Source: Leptolyngbyaceae cyanobacterium RM1_1_2 (GTDB lineage Bacteria > Cyanobacteriota > Cyanobacteriia > Phormidesmidales > Phormidesmidaceae). Taken from it: a DNA stretch of 64,000 bases. This document shows, in pieces, positions 28,913 through 39,107 of the stretch. Below the pieces are notes generated by a model. It made no database searches and was not told the DNA's origin. It saw only the letters and a list, made by a program, of their open reading frames with translations. Both the position numbers and the translations under genes were made by a program. Where the stretch lies: positions 1 through 64,000 of the forward strand of contig JAAUQI010000017.1 of the NCBI GenBank assembly GCA_012032345.1, written 5' to 3'. Each line of letters opens with the position of its first letter. Within the stretch, counting starts at the first letter, position 1.

Positions 28913-28938
28913 GTAGGGACGTAGCCATGCGTCCCTGT
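28913..28938. repeat. palindromic repeat (GTAGGGACG...CGTCCCT)
   Basis: AGGGACG (28915-28921) and CGTCCCT (28930-28936) form a 7-bp stem around TAGCCATG, just after tRNA-Pro, and TGTAGGG occurs on both sides. This is a widely dispersed type of palindrome in cyanobacterial intergenic DNA. It might also serve as a transcript end for the tRNA. Confidence 0.5.
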
Positions 28939-29054
28939 AGGGCTAGGGTAAGAACAAAGCGTTAAGCTTCTTTTCGGATTGGCAACATCTATAGGGCTGA
29001 ATGATAGGGTCAAGACTGTTGCAAATACGTTTTAGATTCTTGGGGGAGAGCGTT

Positions 29055-29252
29055 TTGGTCTCACAAACAGAGCAGACAGCAAATACAGCACGCGAAGACT
29101 TTAGCGAATATGTAGCTCACCTACAGCTACACATGGCCCTACAAGCGCGCAATCTTGTGCCACCTCTGGGTCAAAAAGGCGATCGCCGTGAAATGATGCT
29201 GCAGCAGACCCAGGCAGACTTTGAGAAAATTGTTTCTCGCCAGCGCTTTTAA
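29055..29252 (+). CDS. small conserved cyanobacterial protein, unknown
   Basis: Two starts are possible. The ATG at 29001 gives 83 residues. The TTG at 29055 (65 residues) has GGGGGAGAG directly upstream and begins at the part that looks conserved, VSQTEQTANTAREDFSEYVA, so it is preferred. The rest is helical (HLQLHMALQARNLVPPLGQK then REMMLQQTQADFEKIV). I cannot name a family. A terminator follows 28 bp after the stop. Confidence 0.6.
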   Translation: MVSQTEQTANTAREDFSEYVAHLQLHMALQARNLVPPLGQKGDRREMMLQQTQADFEKIVSRQRF

Positions 29253-29280
29253 GAAATTAGTTTTTGCCATTTCATATCTA

Positions 29281-29307
29281 AAAGCAGCCCCATTTGGAGC
29301 TGCTTTT
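29281..29307. terminator. intrinsic terminator, likely bidirectional
   Basis: AAAGCAGC (29281-29288) pairs with GCTGCTTT (29299-29306), loop CCCATTTGGA, followed by TTT. The A-rich 5' side gives a U-run on the other strand too, so it can end both the small gene on the left and hemB on the right. Confidence 0.8.
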
Positions 29308-29325
29308 TAACGTACAGTCGAATCT

Positions 29326-30309
29326 TTATTCCTGAATCCAACGGGCTACGTCTTTAGCGTGGTAGGTCAAAATCAAATCGGCCCCAGAGCGCTTGAAGCC
29401 CATCATGGTCTCCATTACTACCTTTTGCTCATCAATCCAGCCGTTGAGCGCAGCTGCCTTGATCATGGAATATTCACCCGAGACGTTGTAGGCAGCCACA
29501 GGCAGGTGAGTCGCCTGTTTGACGCGCCAGATAATATCCATATAGGCTAGAGCGGGTTTGACCATCAGCATGTCAGCCCCTTCGGCAATGTCTAGCTCAA
29601 TTTCTTTTAAGGCTTCAGTTCCATTAGCAGGATCCATTTGATAGGTGCGGCGATCGCCAAACTGAGGAGCAGACTCAGCCGCATCTCTAAAAGGCCCGTA
29701 GTAAGCCGACGAATACTTCGCAGCGTAAGACAAAATCGGTAAATCTGCAAAGTCAGCCGCATCTAAGCCTTGACGAATCGCCTGCACAAAGCCATCCATC
29801 ATGCCAGAAGGAGCAATAATATCAGCCCCCGCTTTAGCCTGAGCAACTGCCGTTTTTTTCAGCAACTCCAACGTGGGATCATTAAGTACCCGACCGGTCA
29901 GATCCCCAGCCTCTAAATAACCACAGTGGCCGTGAGACGTATACTCACAAAGGCAAGTATCGACCATCACAATCAGATCCGGCACGGCTGCTTTAACGGC
30001 TGTAGTAGCTTTTTGCACAATACCGCAGTCGTGCCAGGCACCAGTGGCTTCATTGTCCTTATCTTCAGGAATACCAAACAAAATAATCGCCGGAATTCCG
30101 AGGGCGTAGACCTCTTTGGCTTCTTGAACGATTTTGTCTACAGAGAGCTGATAGACCCCGGGCATTGACTTTACTTCTTGAGCAATGCCTTCTCCCGGAA
30201 CGGCAAAAAGCGGATAAATCAGGTCACTGGTCGTAATCCTGTTTTCCTGCACCATACGACGCAGTTGAGGATGATTGCGGAGGCGACGAGGCCGATGAGT
30301 CGGAAACAT
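29326..30309 (-). CDS. hemB: delta-aminolevulinic acid dehydratase (porphobilinogen synthase)
   Basis: The enzyme condenses two 5-aminolevulinates into porphobilinogen for haem, chlorophyll and phycobilins. The 327-residue TIM barrel shows the zinc-type cysteine cluster in [14 protein letters not shown], rather than the Asp-rich plant form, and both Schiff-base lysines: [16 protein letters not shown] and [11 protein letters not shown]. The N-terminus [19 protein letters not shown] and C-terminus are standard. Start ATG 30309. Confidence 0.97.
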   Translation of the reverse strand: MFPTHRPRRLRNHPQLRRMVQENRITTSDLIYPLFAVPGEGIAQEVKSMPGVYQLSVDKIVQEAKEVYALGIPAIILFGIPEDKDNEATGAWHDCGIVQKATTAVKAAVPDLIVMVDTCLCEYTSHGHCGYLEAGDLTGRVLNDPTLELLKKTAVAQAKAGADIIAPSGMMDGFVQAIRQGLDAADFADLPILSYAAKYSSAYYGPFRDAAESAPQFGDRRTYQMDPANGTEALKEIELDIAEGADMLMVKPALAYMDIIWRVKQATHLPVAAYNVSGEYSMIKAAALNGWIDEQKVVMETMMGFKRSGADLILTYHAKDVARWIQE

Positions 30310-30370
30310 TATGCTCGTTTGAGATTAATAAAAATTCACTAACCGTTCAAAAATCAAAAAACTGGTCTAA

Positions 30371-30552
30371 AACTTTTGTCCGACCAGCAAGCTTTTGGCC
30401 TGATTGCCTGACAAAACTCTTGAAACCCTGATTGCGCTGTAGGTTGGGTGAAGCTTGGGCGCAACCCAACGAAACCGTTATTGGCGTTGGGTTGCCCTTC
30501 GTTCTACCCAACTACGCGAGGAACTTTTGTCCCACCAGCAAGGTTTTGGCCT
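30371..30552. repeat. MITE-like element (family A, copy 1) flanked by 31-bp direct repeats
   Basis: The core 30409-30531 matches 41585-41710: both run from GACAAAACTCTTGAA through CTGTAGGTT..GGTGAAGCTT and the CAACCCAAC block to GGAACTTTTGTC. Here the interior forms a long imperfect palindrome (TAGGTTGGGT and CAACCCAACG against CGTTGGGTTG and TACCCAACTA). On either side are two near-identical 31-bp segments, 30371-30401 and 30522-30552, each AACTTTTGTCC, ACCAGCAAG, TTTTGGCCT (29 of 31 identical). The right segment overlaps the element end. No gene is present in 30310-30699. Confidence 0.65.
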
Positions 30553-30699
30553 AGGTGAGCTAAGCAAAATTCGTTATTAAAGTCTAAAGCCTGAACGAGC
30601 TATCGTACTCACTGGAAAAATTACATTCTGTAAAATTTGGTAAATTCTGGGGCGTAACTCAGTCAGTCTCTTAATAGACTAACGTTTGCGCTTCATTAT

Positions 30700-31170
30700 T
30701 CAAAAAGTAGGATCATGCTCGTAGTCTATACACTGATCTTCCTGCCAGATGCGACCGCTCTTCTCACAGCTAGCCCGATCTCGCTTGAAAGGAATACCAA
30801 CAGGGGCTGCGTCTTGTTTCAATAGAGGTGCCAGACTGACAGAACTCAAGTGCAAAAAACCCGACAAAATCAGAACCCCGGCTAGACTCACTAAAAACAT
30901 CACCAACAAGTTCCCCGGCGTCCATAACAGCGGTGCAGTTCGCCGTCCGGGTATGCGTCGTTCTGGCCCTGCTACCAGCACGACATAGAAGCGCTTCCAC
31001 AGCAGCGGCAGCGAAAGGCGTAGATCAACCGAATGCTGCCGCCAAGCACGAGTTTTTAAGGCTTCACGCATAGCTCCAAGCTGAGCTTCGCTGAAGCTAG
31101 CTAAAATATGAGGCGGTAATCGCTCTGTAAACTGCTCAAAAAATTCATTTTTCTGGTCAGACAGCTTCAT
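30700..31170 (-). CDS. hypothetical protein with one membrane segment
   Basis: The open frame extends to 31236, but the ATG at 31170 has GAGGA seven bases upstream and gives 156 residues. The N-terminal half is soluble and helical (MKLSDQKNEFFEQFTERLPP; SFSEAQLGAMREALKTRAWR), then a basic stretch with RRIPGRR, one membrane helix (LVMFLVSLAGVLILSGFLHL) and a short tail with two Cys (DRASCEKSG, EDQCIDYEH) that could form a disulfide outside the membrane. The family is not recognised. Confidence 0.7.
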   Translation of the reverse strand: MKLSDQKNEFFEQFTERLPPHILASFSEAQLGAMREALKTRAWRQHSVDLRLSLPLLWKRFYVVLVAGPERRIPGRRTAPLLWTPGNLLVMFLVSLAGVLILSGFLHLSSVSLAPLLKQDAAPVGIPFKRDRASCEKSGRIWQEDQCIDYEHDPTF

Positions 31171-31478
31171 AAATATCCTCGACCAAAGCACAAAGCAGAA
31201 TAAAGGCTTACTTAGCATTCCACTTCGGCCAATCACCTCTGTTAAGGAAATTTACTGATCTTTAGGGCTGGCGCTTTTTTCAGGCTTGGGTGTGAGTAAA
31301 GGTTCTTCTAGCGCTTTGGGCACATTTCTTGACTATCAGGTGCGAATCGCAAGATTTTTGGGGGCCGCAACTACAATTTACCAAACTTTTTTGAGCTATT
31401 AGGCCACCAGAGGTTAGTCTATGTGCTAATGTTATTGACCGGGAGTGCAATCAAAATTTCGCACCGCCGTAACTGTAA

Positions 31479-31550
31479 GGGTCGCTAGCTCAGTGGTAGA
31501 GCACTCGGCTTTTAACCGATTGGTCCTGGGTTCGAATCCCAGGCGACCCA
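31479..31550 (+). tRNA. tRNA-Lys (anticodon TTT)
   Basis: The 72-nt cloverleaf has acceptor GGGTCGC/GCGACCC, D arm GCTC/GAGC, anticodon stem CTCGG/CCGAT with one mismatch-type pair and loop CTTTTAA (anticodon TTT), and T arm CTGGG-TTCGAAT-CCCAG. Discriminator A; CCA not encoded. Confidence 0.96.
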
Positions 31551-31799
31551 GTGCATAGTATTAATTAAGAATTTTTAGGACATTCTGTGTTGCCATCGAA
31601 TTTCCTCTGATATTCTTAACTAAGAGTTCAGCTTTCAAGAACGTTTTGCTATCAGCTTGGTAAGCTGACCTGCGAGATTCCTAGGAATTGAGCATTTGAG
31701 ACTGGTTCGGGGAAATGATTTAAGATTGATAGGTAATAACACTTATTGATCCTTTAACTCATTTACCCACAGGCAATACTTAGATTTAGGAGGATATTT

Positions 31800-32879
31800 A
31801 TGGCGCTCGTCCCAATGAGGCTGCTGCTGGATCATGCTGCTGAAAACGGCTATGGGATTCCGGCTTACAACGTTAATAATCTAGAGCAGATCCTGTCCAT
31901 CATGACGGCTGCTGACGAGACTGACAGCCCGGTGATCTTGCAAGCCTCCCGGGGTGCTCGTAAGTATGCTGGAGAGAATTTCCTGCGCCATCTAGTGCTG
32001 GGTGCTGTCGAAACTTATCCTCACATTCCGGTGGTGATGCACCAAGACCACGGGAATAGCCCTGCGACCTGCTACTCAGCAATTCGCAATGGTTTTACCA
32101 GCGTCATGATGGACGGCTCTTTAGAAGATGATGCTAAAACCCCTGCTAGCTTTGACTACAACGTCAGCGTAACTCGTGAAGTCGTTAAGGTAGCACACGC
32201 TGTTGGAGCTAGTGTAGAAGGTGAACTAGGCTGTCTAGGCTCTCTAGAAACTGGTCAGGGCGATAAAGAAGACGGTCACGGCTTTGAGGGAACCCTCACC
32301 AAAGACCAGCTACTAACCGACCCTGATGAAGCGGTACAGTTTGTTGAAGCGACTCAGGTAGACGCACTGGCTGTAGCCATTGGCACCAGCCACGGAGCTT
32401 ATAAGTTTACCCGTAAGCCAACGGGCGAAATTCTTGCCATTAGCCGGATTGAAGAGATTCATCGCCGTTTGCCCAACACTCACCTAGTCATGCACGGTTC
32501 TTCTTCCGTGCCACAGGAGTGGCTGGACTTAATCAACAAATACGGCGGTCAAATTCCTGAAACCTACGGCGTACCCATCGAAGAGATTCAGAAGGGCATT
32601 AAGAGCGGCGTGCGGAAAGTCAATATTGACACCGACAATCGTTTAGCCATCACAGCGGCTATCCGGGAAGCTGCGGCTAAAGACCCCTCTAACTTCGATC
32701 CTCGCCACTTCATGAAGCCTGCCATCAAGTACATGAAGCAGGTTTGCCAAAAGCGCTACGAAGCGTTTGGGACAGCCGGAAATGCTAGCAAGATCAAGCA
32801 GCAGCCCGTTGATATCTATGCAGCCATGTATGCCAATGGCGAATTAGATGCCAAGATAAAATCTGCGGCGGCTGTGTAA
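31800..32879 (+). CDS. fbaA: class II fructose-bisphosphate aldolase
   Basis: It makes and cleaves fructose-1,6-bisphosphate and, in cyanobacteria, sedoheptulose-1,7-bisphosphate in the Calvin cycle. The 359-residue protein has the zinc-ligand His residues in [10 protein letters not shown] and [30 protein letters not shown], and [14 protein letters not shown] strong ribosome-binding site (AGGAGG) lies seven bases before ATG 31800. It is monocistronic, followed by a terminator, with about 250 bp of upstream DNA after tRNA-Lys. The symbol cbbA is also used. Confidence 0.96.
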   Translation: MALVPMRLLLDHAAENGYGIPAYNVNNLEQILSIMTAADETDSPVILQASRGARKYAGENFLRHLVLGAVETYPHIPVVMHQDHGNSPATCYSAIRNGFTSVMMDGSLEDDAKTPASFDYNVSVTREVVKVAHAVGASVEGELGCLGSLETGQGDKEDGHGFEGTLTKDQLLTDPDEAVQFVEATQVDALAVAIGTSHGAYKFTRKPTGEILAISRIEEIHRRLPNTHLVMHGSSSVPQEWLDLINKYGGQIPETYGVPIEEIQKGIKSGVRKVNIDTDNRLAITAAIREAAAKDPSNFDPRHFMKPAIKYMKQVCQKRYEAFGTAGNASKIKQQPVDIYAAMYANGELDAKIKSAAAV

Positions 32880-32913
32880 ATAGCCTGTTTTGAAAGCTAG
32901 TTTGTAGCTGAAC

Positions 32914-32949
32914 TAAGAAGCCAGATAGCGTAAGCTATCTGGCTTCTTA
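32914..32949 (+). terminator. long hairpin terminator after the aldolase
   Basis: AAGAAGCCAGATAGC (32915-32929) and GCTATCTGGCTTCTT (32934-32948) form a perfect 15-bp stem with loop GTAA, 35 bases after the stop codon. The tail TAATGAATTT is a poor U-run, but the stem is among the strongest in the window. Confidence 0.85.
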
Positions 32950-33071
32950 ATGAATTTAGATCAAAATTTTAGGATAGAACGACGGTTAATTTGTGTTGAC
33001 CTGTAGCGGCTATGTACGGTCTGCAATATGCGCAGGCGCTGCAGCAGACCAATCACTATTTTTTTGTCGTC

Positions 33072-33713
33072 ATGAAATATACGTCTATAAAATTTTGCTT
33101 CAGTGCCTTGGTCAGCTTTGAGATGCTGCTGCTGGCAGATACAGCGATCGCTCAGTCTTTTTCCACTGTTGAAATTCCAGAGGTGAGCGCAGTTGGCGAT
33201 CGCCAATTACAGGGCTTTTGGTATGGAGAGTCCCAAACTCTACAGGCTGATGAATGGAATATTAATCTATACGGCGCTTTTGACTGTGCCACCCTCAACC
33301 GGGTTGACGAGCGTACCTTCTCGCCTCAGTTCATTGCTACAGAGCCAGCGATTGATGCCACGACAGGTAATTTTGCTATAGGCACCGTGCTTTCAGAATG
33401 CGTTGAAGCTCAGCAAAGTGCAGTATTTATCGTCGATCCTCAACCGGGTGGGTATGCGCTTTATCGAGTGCAGGTACCGGGTGCTAATAGCCTGACTGAC
33501 GAGTTCTCTAGCTATCCCTTGTCTAGCCTGATCGCTCTTGAATACTGGAACGGCTATTTACTGGTGCGTCAGGGCGATGCTGCTGGGGCTGAAGCTCTAT
33601 TAGTGTTTAGACCCGGACTAACACCAGCAGGCGAGTATGCAGGCTGTATTGAACTCGAACTCGGTGAAGGTCGGGGCCTGTGTCCCCGGCAGAGTGAGTT
33701 AGATCATAGCTAA
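33072..33713 (+). CDS. secreted hypothetical protein
   Basis: The frame opens at 33012, but the ATG at 33072 starts a typical signal peptide (MKYTSIKFCFSALVSFEMLL, cleavage near AIAQS), giving 213 residues. The mature part is beta-rich with the phrases GFWYGESQTLQ and YLLVRQGDAAGAEALLVFRP and four Cys residues (DCATLN, SECVEA, AGCIEL, GLCPRQ) that could form two disulfides in the periplasm. No family recognised. It is separated from the aldolase by the terminator. Confidence 0.7.
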   Translation: MKYTSIKFCFSALVSFEMLLLADTAIAQSFSTVEIPEVSAVGDRQLQGFWYGESQTLQADEWNINLYGAFDCATLNRVDERTFSPQFIATEPAIDATTGNFAIGTVLSECVEAQQSAVFIVDPQPGGYALYRVQVPGANSLTDEFSSYPLSSLIALEYWNGYLLVRQGDAAGAEALLVFRPGLTPAGEYAGCIELELGEGRGLCPRQSELDHS

Positions 33714-33793
33714 ACTTTCGGGCGCGTGGCCAGTAAATCTAAAGATGCAACGTCGGCAAGTTAGCCCATGTCACTTTAAAGAAATAATTGCTC

Positions 33794-34033
33794 ATGGCTA
33801 GGAAGCAAAAGTTTCCCTATCTGGTTGGGTCTAAATGGACAGCTCAGCAAAAGGTATCGGGCTGGCGACATTTTCAGGTGGTAAACCGCAAAAATCAGGG
33901 AGAGTGGGTCTTTGCTGAGATGGTAGCCTCCTGCGACCCTAACGTGCGCTTTTGGCTCAATGCCAGGTCGCTAAAAAATCGTGGCCTGTGGCAAGCAGGC
34001 TGGCAAACCTTGCAAGAGATAGCGGCTAAATAA
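33794..34033 (+). CDS. TIGR02450 family Trp-rich protein
   Basis: A 79-residue soluble protein. ATG 33794 is chosen over an in-frame TTG two codons earlier. It contains six tryptophans with the characteristic order LVGSKWTAQQKVSGWRHF, GEWVFAEMVASCDP, RFWLNARSLKNRGLWQAGWQ. This matches the short Trp-rich family found in cyanobacteria and some proteobacteria; function is unknown. Confidence 0.8.
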   Translation: MARKQKFPYLVGSKWTAQQKVSGWRHFQVVNRKNQGEWVFAEMVASCDPNVRFWLNARSLKNRGLWQAGWQTLQEIAAK

Positions 34034-34092
34034 ACAGAGCTTTGGCTCTGTAACAATCCAACCAGGATTGTTACAGGCTTTTCCTGTGAAAA

Positions 34093-34139
34093 AGTCCTTT
34101 CACAACTCCCCCCTCCACAAGTGATTTAGGACTGCCATA
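34093..34139 (+). repeat. AGTCCT...AGGACT dispersed repeat (family B), complete copy
   Basis: It begins AGTCCTTTCACAACTC and ends GATTTAGGACTGCCATA; the outer AGTCCT and inner AGGACT are inverted. It matches the reverse complement of 58876-58923 closely and a partial copy at 12265-12303. Confidence 0.7.
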
Positions 34140-34290
34140 GAGACAGATTTTGTCACTGACGATAACCCAAAACTCGCTATTGAAGTCGTTGTAACAAAAG
34201 CAACATGGACAGGGCCATAGCAGTGACCTTTGTGGAGCTTGACACTGTGAAAATACAGCGCTTCTGCTGACTAAAAATAGAAGTCCTTAG

Positions 34291-34380
34291 ACCAATTACA
34301 TATGAGTTTTCACCTGTTGAATATCTGAAACTTCTCAGCGGTAAGGCTTTCAGAAATCGTGAGGACGCGCACTTCATGAA
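34291..34380 (+). repeat. ACCAATTAC...GACGCGCACT dispersed repeat (family C), copy 1
   Basis: This segment shares ACCAATTAC, TTGAAT, AAACTT, AGC, GGCTTT, AGAAAT and GACGCGCACT in the same order and spacing with 63580-63670. The two copies are clearly related but diverged. No gene spans both. Confidence 0.6.
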
Positions 34381-35092
34381 AATGGTATTAGTGAAATGCA
34401 CCCGGAATAATTTGATAACCGTCAGCTTAAACAAACTATTCAGCTTGCTCAATCTCTTTGCCTATTAGGGCAGCTTGAACTGCTGTAAGCGCTCTTCACG
34501 ACCATTCAGCAAACTCACTTTTGATAGAGCCAGTTTAGAACCGGAAAATAAGCACAGGCGTATTCAATGAAGATTAAAGATGAATAGTGAAAACATTTTT
34601 ATAGACAAGTAAAAATTAAATTTAGGGAGATAATAAAAAGATTTAAGAATCCAAAGCGCTGATTAAAGAAGCACGCGAGAAGAGCCATTAATATGACCGC
34701 TTGGCTAAAGTATGGTAATCAAATTTTGTAAAGCCAGGCTAAAGAAGCTTACTATTCTCTAAAAACGTGCTTTAGTATGCAAAAGAGCGAATGCTAGCGA
34801 GTACGTTTGAGAGATAAGATTTTCAAGTGCGATGTTTATGAATGACGATCAAAAAATGGCAGTAAAGTGTTGATTTTTATGAAGCTGATCAAGCGGTTTA
34901 GTAAATTTTTCTAGACCGAGTTAAAAAGTTTTTGAAGTTTCTTCTACTAGCTGCTTGAGGCCGCTAGTTTAGAGTGGGTAAGTGTCAGCTGGTTATATCT
35001 ACTAGCGTTTTTAGCTAGAAAATAAACTCGACTCCTACTCTAAGCTGTACAGCTCAGCTATGCCTGTTCATTTTTTTCAATAGAGGATATTC

Positions 35093-36703
35093 ATGACGAT
35101 TGCTATAGGAAAAGAGATTCAGTCTGCTGAGCGGCAAGAAACGATTGCCAAAAAGATTGCAGTGCCTAAAGAAATATCTTCTGGAGAAGCTCGGGTTGCT
35201 GTCACGCCCACAACGGTTAAAAAACTTAAAAAGCTAGGATTTGACGTCATCATTCAAGCAGGCGCTGGGGCTGCGGCTAGCTTTAGTGATGATGATTATC
35301 GTCAGGCTGGCTGCGAGGTGACGGCTGATATCCGGTGGCTATGGGCTAATGCTGACATTGTGCTGAAGGTGCGTCCGCCTGAGCATCATCCTGAGCTAAA
35401 TACCCATGAAGCTGAGCTACTGCAGGAGGGCACTACCCTAATTAGTTTTCTCTGGCCAGCCCAAAACTCCGATTTAGTTGAGCAGCTAGCCGTCCGCAAA
35501 GCGACCGCGCTGGCGATGGACTCGGTACCGCGCATTACCCGAGCGCAAAAGATGGACGCTCTCAGTTCGATGGCTAATATCGCCGGCTATCGAGCCGTTA
35601 TTGAGGCAGCCAATCACTTCGATCGCTTCTTTACCGGGCAAATCACGGCGGCTGGCAAAGTGCCGCCCTGTAAAGTGCTGGTGATTGGGGCGGGGGTAGC
35701 AGGGCTATCTGCCATTGGTACTGCACGGGGACTCGGGGCAGTGGTTAGAGCCTTTGATACTCGTCCGGCAGTTAAAGAGCAGGTGCAAAGCTTGGGGGCC
35801 GAATTTTTGGAGCTGGCGTTTGAAGAAGATGGCTCTGGAACCGGGGGCTATGCCAAAGTTATGAGCAAAGAGTTTATTGAGGCAGAAATGGCCCTGTTTG
35901 CTCAGCAGGCTGAGGAGGTAGACATCATCATCACAACGGCCTTAATCCCCGGCAAAAAAGCACCGCTGCTGATTACTCAGCCGATGGTTGAGAGTATGAA
36001 GTCTGGCTCGGTAGTTGTGGATATGGCGGCTGAGCAGGGCGGTAACTGTGAAGTGACGCATCCGGGTGAAATTTATCAGTATCAGGGCGTCACCATTATT
36101 GGGCTAACCGATCTACCCAGCCGCATGGCTAGCCAGTCGAGTCAGCTCTACAGCATTAATCTCTATCATCTGCTCAATGATATGGGCGGCTCGGAACACT
36201 ACCGAGTCGATTTTGAAGACGAAGTGGTGCGCGGTGCCCTCGTCACCCATGCCGGGGAGATTACCTGGCCTGCGCCTCGTCCGGCAGCGCCCGCGCCTGC
36301 TGCAGCACCTCCGACTGCGGTAGCTACAACAGACGTAGAGACGGCTAAGCCTGCACCACAGCGATCGCTAGCCTGGCTTTGGCCGACGCTAGCAGGTCTG
36401 GCGCTCTTGGGCATTGGCCTAGGGGCACCGTCTTCTTTTCTGTCTCACTTCACAGTATTTGTGCTGGCCTGCTTTGTGGGCTGGCAAATCATCTGGAATG
36501 TGGCCCCGGCGCTGCATACTCCTTTGATGAGCGTCACCAACGCCATCAGCGGCATCATTATTATTGGCGGCATGCTGCAAATTTCAGGGGAGATCAGCTC
36601 ACCGACGGCTCTTTTGGGGGCGATCGCCATTTTGGTTGGCACCATCAACATCACAGGCGGATTTCTGGTGACTCAGCGAATGCTAAAAATGTTTCGCAAG
36701 TAG
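35093..36703 (+). CDS. pntA: NAD(P) transhydrogenase subunit alpha
   Basis: The proton-pumping transhydrogenase moves hydride from NADH to NADP+ using the proton gradient. This 536-residue subunit has the NAD-binding domain I (about 20-390): [20 protein letters not shown], the Rossmann motif [20 protein letters not shown], and [19 protein letters not shown] Pro/Ala linker (about 395-425) leads to membrane helices ([20 protein letters not shown], then three more), so the alpha-1 and alpha-2 parts are fused. It precedes pntB by 75 bp in an obvious operon. Confidence 0.95.
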   Translation: MTIAIGKEIQSAERQETIAKKIAVPKEISSGEARVAVTPTTVKKLKKLGFDVIIQAGAGAAASFSDDDYRQAGCEVTADIRWLWANADIVLKVRPPEHHPELNTHEAELLQEGTTLISFLWPAQNSDLVEQLAVRKATALAMDSVPRITRAQKMDALSSMANIAGYRAVIEAANHFDRFFTGQITAAGKVPPCKVLVIGAGVAGLSAIGTARGLGAVVRAFDTRPAVKEQVQSLGAEFLELAFEEDGSGTGGYAKVMSKEFIEAEMALFAQQAEEVDIIITTALIPGKKAPLLITQPMVESMKSGSVVVDMAAEQGGNCEVTHPGEIYQYQGVTIIGLTDLPSRMASQSSQLYSINLYHLLNDMGGSEHYRVDFEDEVVRGALVTHAGEITWPAPRPAAPAPAAAPPTAVATTDVETAKPAPQRSLAWLWPTLAGLALLGIGLGAPSSFLSHFTVFVLACFVGWQIIWNVAPALHTPLMSVTNAISGIIIIGGMLQISGEISSPTALLGAIAILVGTINITGGFLVTQRMLKMFRK

Positions 36704-36778
36704 CCACAGCCGAGAATCAGCCCTTCTGCTCCTCGATTTACGTTTTTTGAAAATTTGAACTTTCAGACTTAACTAAAG

Positions 36779-38218
36779 ATGTCTCAGAATCTAGTAACAG
36801 TCGCCTACGTAGCGGCCAGTGCCCTGTTTATTTTGAGCCTGGGAGGACTCTCCCATCAGGAAACCGCCCGTCGCGGCAACTACTACGGTATTGCCGGTAT
36901 GGCGATCGCCTTTTTGGCTACGGCTTTGAGCGCCCAGGTGACGGGCTATCTCACCCTCAGCGCCATGATTGTGCCAGGAATCATGATTGGTGGGATTGTG
37001 GCCTCGCGGGTAGCGATGACCTCCATGCCGGAGCTAGTGGCGATTTTGCACAGCTTTGTGGGTCTAGCGGCTGTGCTGGTGGGCATTGCCAATTATTTGC
37101 AGCCTGAGCCAACGCTGCTGGGCGTTGAGGAAACGATTCACAAAATCGAAATTTATATCGGCGTCTTTATTGGAGCCGTCACGTTTACCGGCTCGATCAT
37201 TGCCTTTGGTAAGCTGCGGGCTATTTTAGGCAGCAAGCCACTGATGCTGCCTGCTCGTCATCTACTGAATCTGGGGATGCTAGCCGCCGTCATTGGCTTG
37301 GGCTTTCCCTTTATGAGCGCAGAGGGAGCGGGGGGCCTGACGCCGCTGTTGGTGGCTGCCGCGATCGCCGCTGTTTTGGGCCTGCATCTGGTGCTGGCCA
37401 TTGGCGGGGCCGACATGCCAGTTGTGATTTCTATGCTCAACAGCTACTCAGGCTGGGCAGCGGCGGCAGCAGGCTTCATGCTCTCGAATGACCTGTTGAT
37501 TATTACCGGGGCACTGGTGGGCAGCAGCGGGGCCATCCTCAGCTACATCATGTGCAAGGCGATGAATCGCTCGTTCTTTAGCGTTATCTTGGGTGGGTTT
37601 GGTGCCAGGGCCAGCGGTGCGACTAAAGGATCTGCAACAGCAGTACCGGGGGGTAAGGCTACGTCAATTGACGTGGAGGAAACCGTGGAGCTGCTGGAGC
37701 AAGCCAATAGCGTCATTATTGTGCCGGGCTATGGCATGGCTGTCGCCCAAGCACAGCACGCTGTTTCTGACATCACCCAGAGGCTACGCCAGCAGGGTAA
37801 ACAGGTACGCTTTGGCATTCATCCGGTTGCAGGTCGTTTGCCTGGGCACATGAATGTGCTGCTGGCAGAGGCTAACGTGCCCTACGACATCGTGCTGGAA
37901 ATGGATGAAATCAACGAAGACTTTCCTGAAACCGACGTGGTGCTGGTCATTGGCGCTAACGATACCGTCAACCCCAGCGCCCTTGAAGATCCAGCCAGCC
38001 CTATTGCTGGAATGCCGGTGCTGGAAGTGTGGAAAGCGCGACAGGTGGTGGTGATGAAGCGGAGTTTGTCGAGTGGCTATGCAGGAGTTGATAATCCGCT
38101 GTTTTATAAAGAGAACGCGCAAATGCTGTTTGGAGATGCCAAAGCCAACGTAAATGCCGTCCTGGGTCAGCTCTCTAAGACCGGGAAAGCTCAGCCCCAG
38201 GCTCTGGCGGCTGTTTGA
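36779..38218 (+). CDS. pntB: NAD(P) transhydrogenase subunit beta
   Basis: The 479-residue partner of PntA has about nine membrane helices in the first 270 residues, then the NADP-binding domain III (about 300-470) with [38 protein letters not shown] and [20 protein letters not shown]. These are the expected fingerprints of the beta subunit. It starts at ATG 36779 without a strong ribosome-binding site and ends convergently, 14 bp from an SDR gene. Confidence 0.96.
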   Translation: MSQNLVTVAYVAASALFILSLGGLSHQETARRGNYYGIAGMAIAFLATALSAQVTGYLTLSAMIVPGIMIGGIVASRVAMTSMPELVAILHSFVGLAAVLVGIANYLQPEPTLLGVEETIHKIEIYIGVFIGAVTFTGSIIAFGKLRAILGSKPLMLPARHLLNLGMLAAVIGLGFPFMSAEGAGGLTPLLVAAAIAAVLGLHLVLAIGGADMPVVISMLNSYSGWAAAAAGFMLSNDLLIITGALVGSSGAILSYIMCKAMNRSFFSVILGGFGARASGATKGSATAVPGGKATSIDVEETVELLEQANSVIIVPGYGMAVAQAQHAVSDITQRLRQQGKQVRFGIHPVAGRLPGHMNVLLAEANVPYDIVLEMDEINEDFPETDVVLVIGANDTVNPSALEDPASPIAGMPVLEVWKARQVVVMKRSLSSGYAGVDNPLFYKENAQMLFGDAKANVNAVLGQLSKTGKAQPQALAAV

Positions 38219-38232
38219 TTTTGAGCCTGCCT

Positions 38233-39000
38233 CTACCAGGGAATCGGACTGCCATCCCAGGAGAAGAACCTGCCGCTGTCGGCTTCGCTGAGGTGAGTCA
38301 TGACCTCAACTAGCTGGGTAACGGTGCGCTCTACTGAAAACAGCTTTTCTGGGGGCACCTGACGCTGAAAGGGCTGTGACAGCTTGGTGTCTGTAGTGCC
38401 GGGGTGCAGCACTGTCAAAATTGTCTTAGGACTTTTGCGGCTGTACTCGATCGCTGCTGTCTTCATCAGCATATTGAGAGCGGCTTTTGAAGCCCGGTAG
38501 CCGTACCAGCCGCCCAGTCGGTTGTCTTCAATGCTACCAATTTTGGCGGAGATAGCGGCGAACAGGCTGCGATCGCCGTGCTGAAGTAGAGGCATCAGGT
38601 GCTTGGCCAGCAGAATCGCGGGCAGGCTGTTGACCTGAAAGTAGCGCAGCAGCTGTTCGGGGTCAATCTGTCGCAGCGCCTTTTCAGGCTGCAGGTCACC
38701 CTCGTGCAAAATACCCACGCAGTTAATCACCCAGTGCAGCTGAGGAGTCTGCTGCCGAATCTGCTGGATGCCAGCGATAAGCTGATTTTCCTGAGTGACA
38801 TCAATCTGTAAAAGCCTGAGGCGATCGCTTTGCTCTGCTAGATTGAGCAAGGCTGCGGCTGTCTCTGGCTGGCGGTAAGTGGCATAGAGCGTTGTGACCT
38901 GGGGCTGAGCTAGAAGCTGATTGACAAAGCCCAGGCCAATGCCCTGACTCGCACCCACCACCAGCGCATTGACCTGCGCCAATTCATCAAAAAGTGCCAC
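38233..39000 (-). CDS. short-chain dehydrogenase/reductase (C-factor-like)
   Basis: The 255-residue Rossmann protein has a nucleotide-binding motif VVGASQGIGLGFVNQL (15-30), WVINCVGIL (NAG-like motif, modified), and the catalytic Ser-Tyr-Lys region SAKIGSIEDNRLGGWYGYRA followed by SKAALNML. The active-site pattern YRASK is preceded by YG, consistent with the Y-x-x-x-K motif. It resembles cyanobacterial C-factor-like reductases. The substrate is unknown. Confidence 0.88.
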   Translation of the reverse strand: MALFDELAQVNALVVGASQGIGLGFVNQLLAQPQVTTLYATYRQPETAAALLNLAEQSDRLRLLQIDVTQENQLIAGIQQIRQQTPQLHWVINCVGILHEGDLQPEKALRQIDPEQLLRYFQVNSLPAILLAKHLMPLLQHGDRSLFAAISAKIGSIEDNRLGGWYGYRASKAALNMLMKTAAIEYSRKSPKTILTVLHPGTTDTKLSQPFQRQVPPEKLFSVERTVTQLVEVMTHLSEADSGRFFSWDGSPIPW

Positions 39001-39107
39001 ATTTTCTCTCCAAGCTTTTTCCGAGCATTGTCTCTAATTGTAAAGAAAACGCTGAAGCTGTGGCCTGATCATGGCTCTGCCAGGTGAAATTTGCCTTGAC
39101 GCGAAGA

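Larger units (their letters stand above)
34034..35092. other. 1.06-kb gene-free region upstream of pntA
   Basis: AT-rich non-coding DNA. It contains one copy of the AGTCCT/AGGACT repeat (34093-34139) and one copy of the ACCAATTAC repeat (34291-34380). An open frame on the reverse strand (34177-34452) runs through the repeat and has no support. The last 400 bp before pntA contain no repeat I recognise and should hold its promoter. The ribosome-binding site GAGGAT is at about 35083. Confidence 0.5.

Noticed and set aside
32961-33206. 81-codon reverse open frame after the aldolase
   Set aside because: It overlaps the signal-peptide gene on the other strand, which is better supported.
34177-34452. 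91-codon reverse open frame
   Set aside because: It runs through a family C repeat and has no protein-like conservation.
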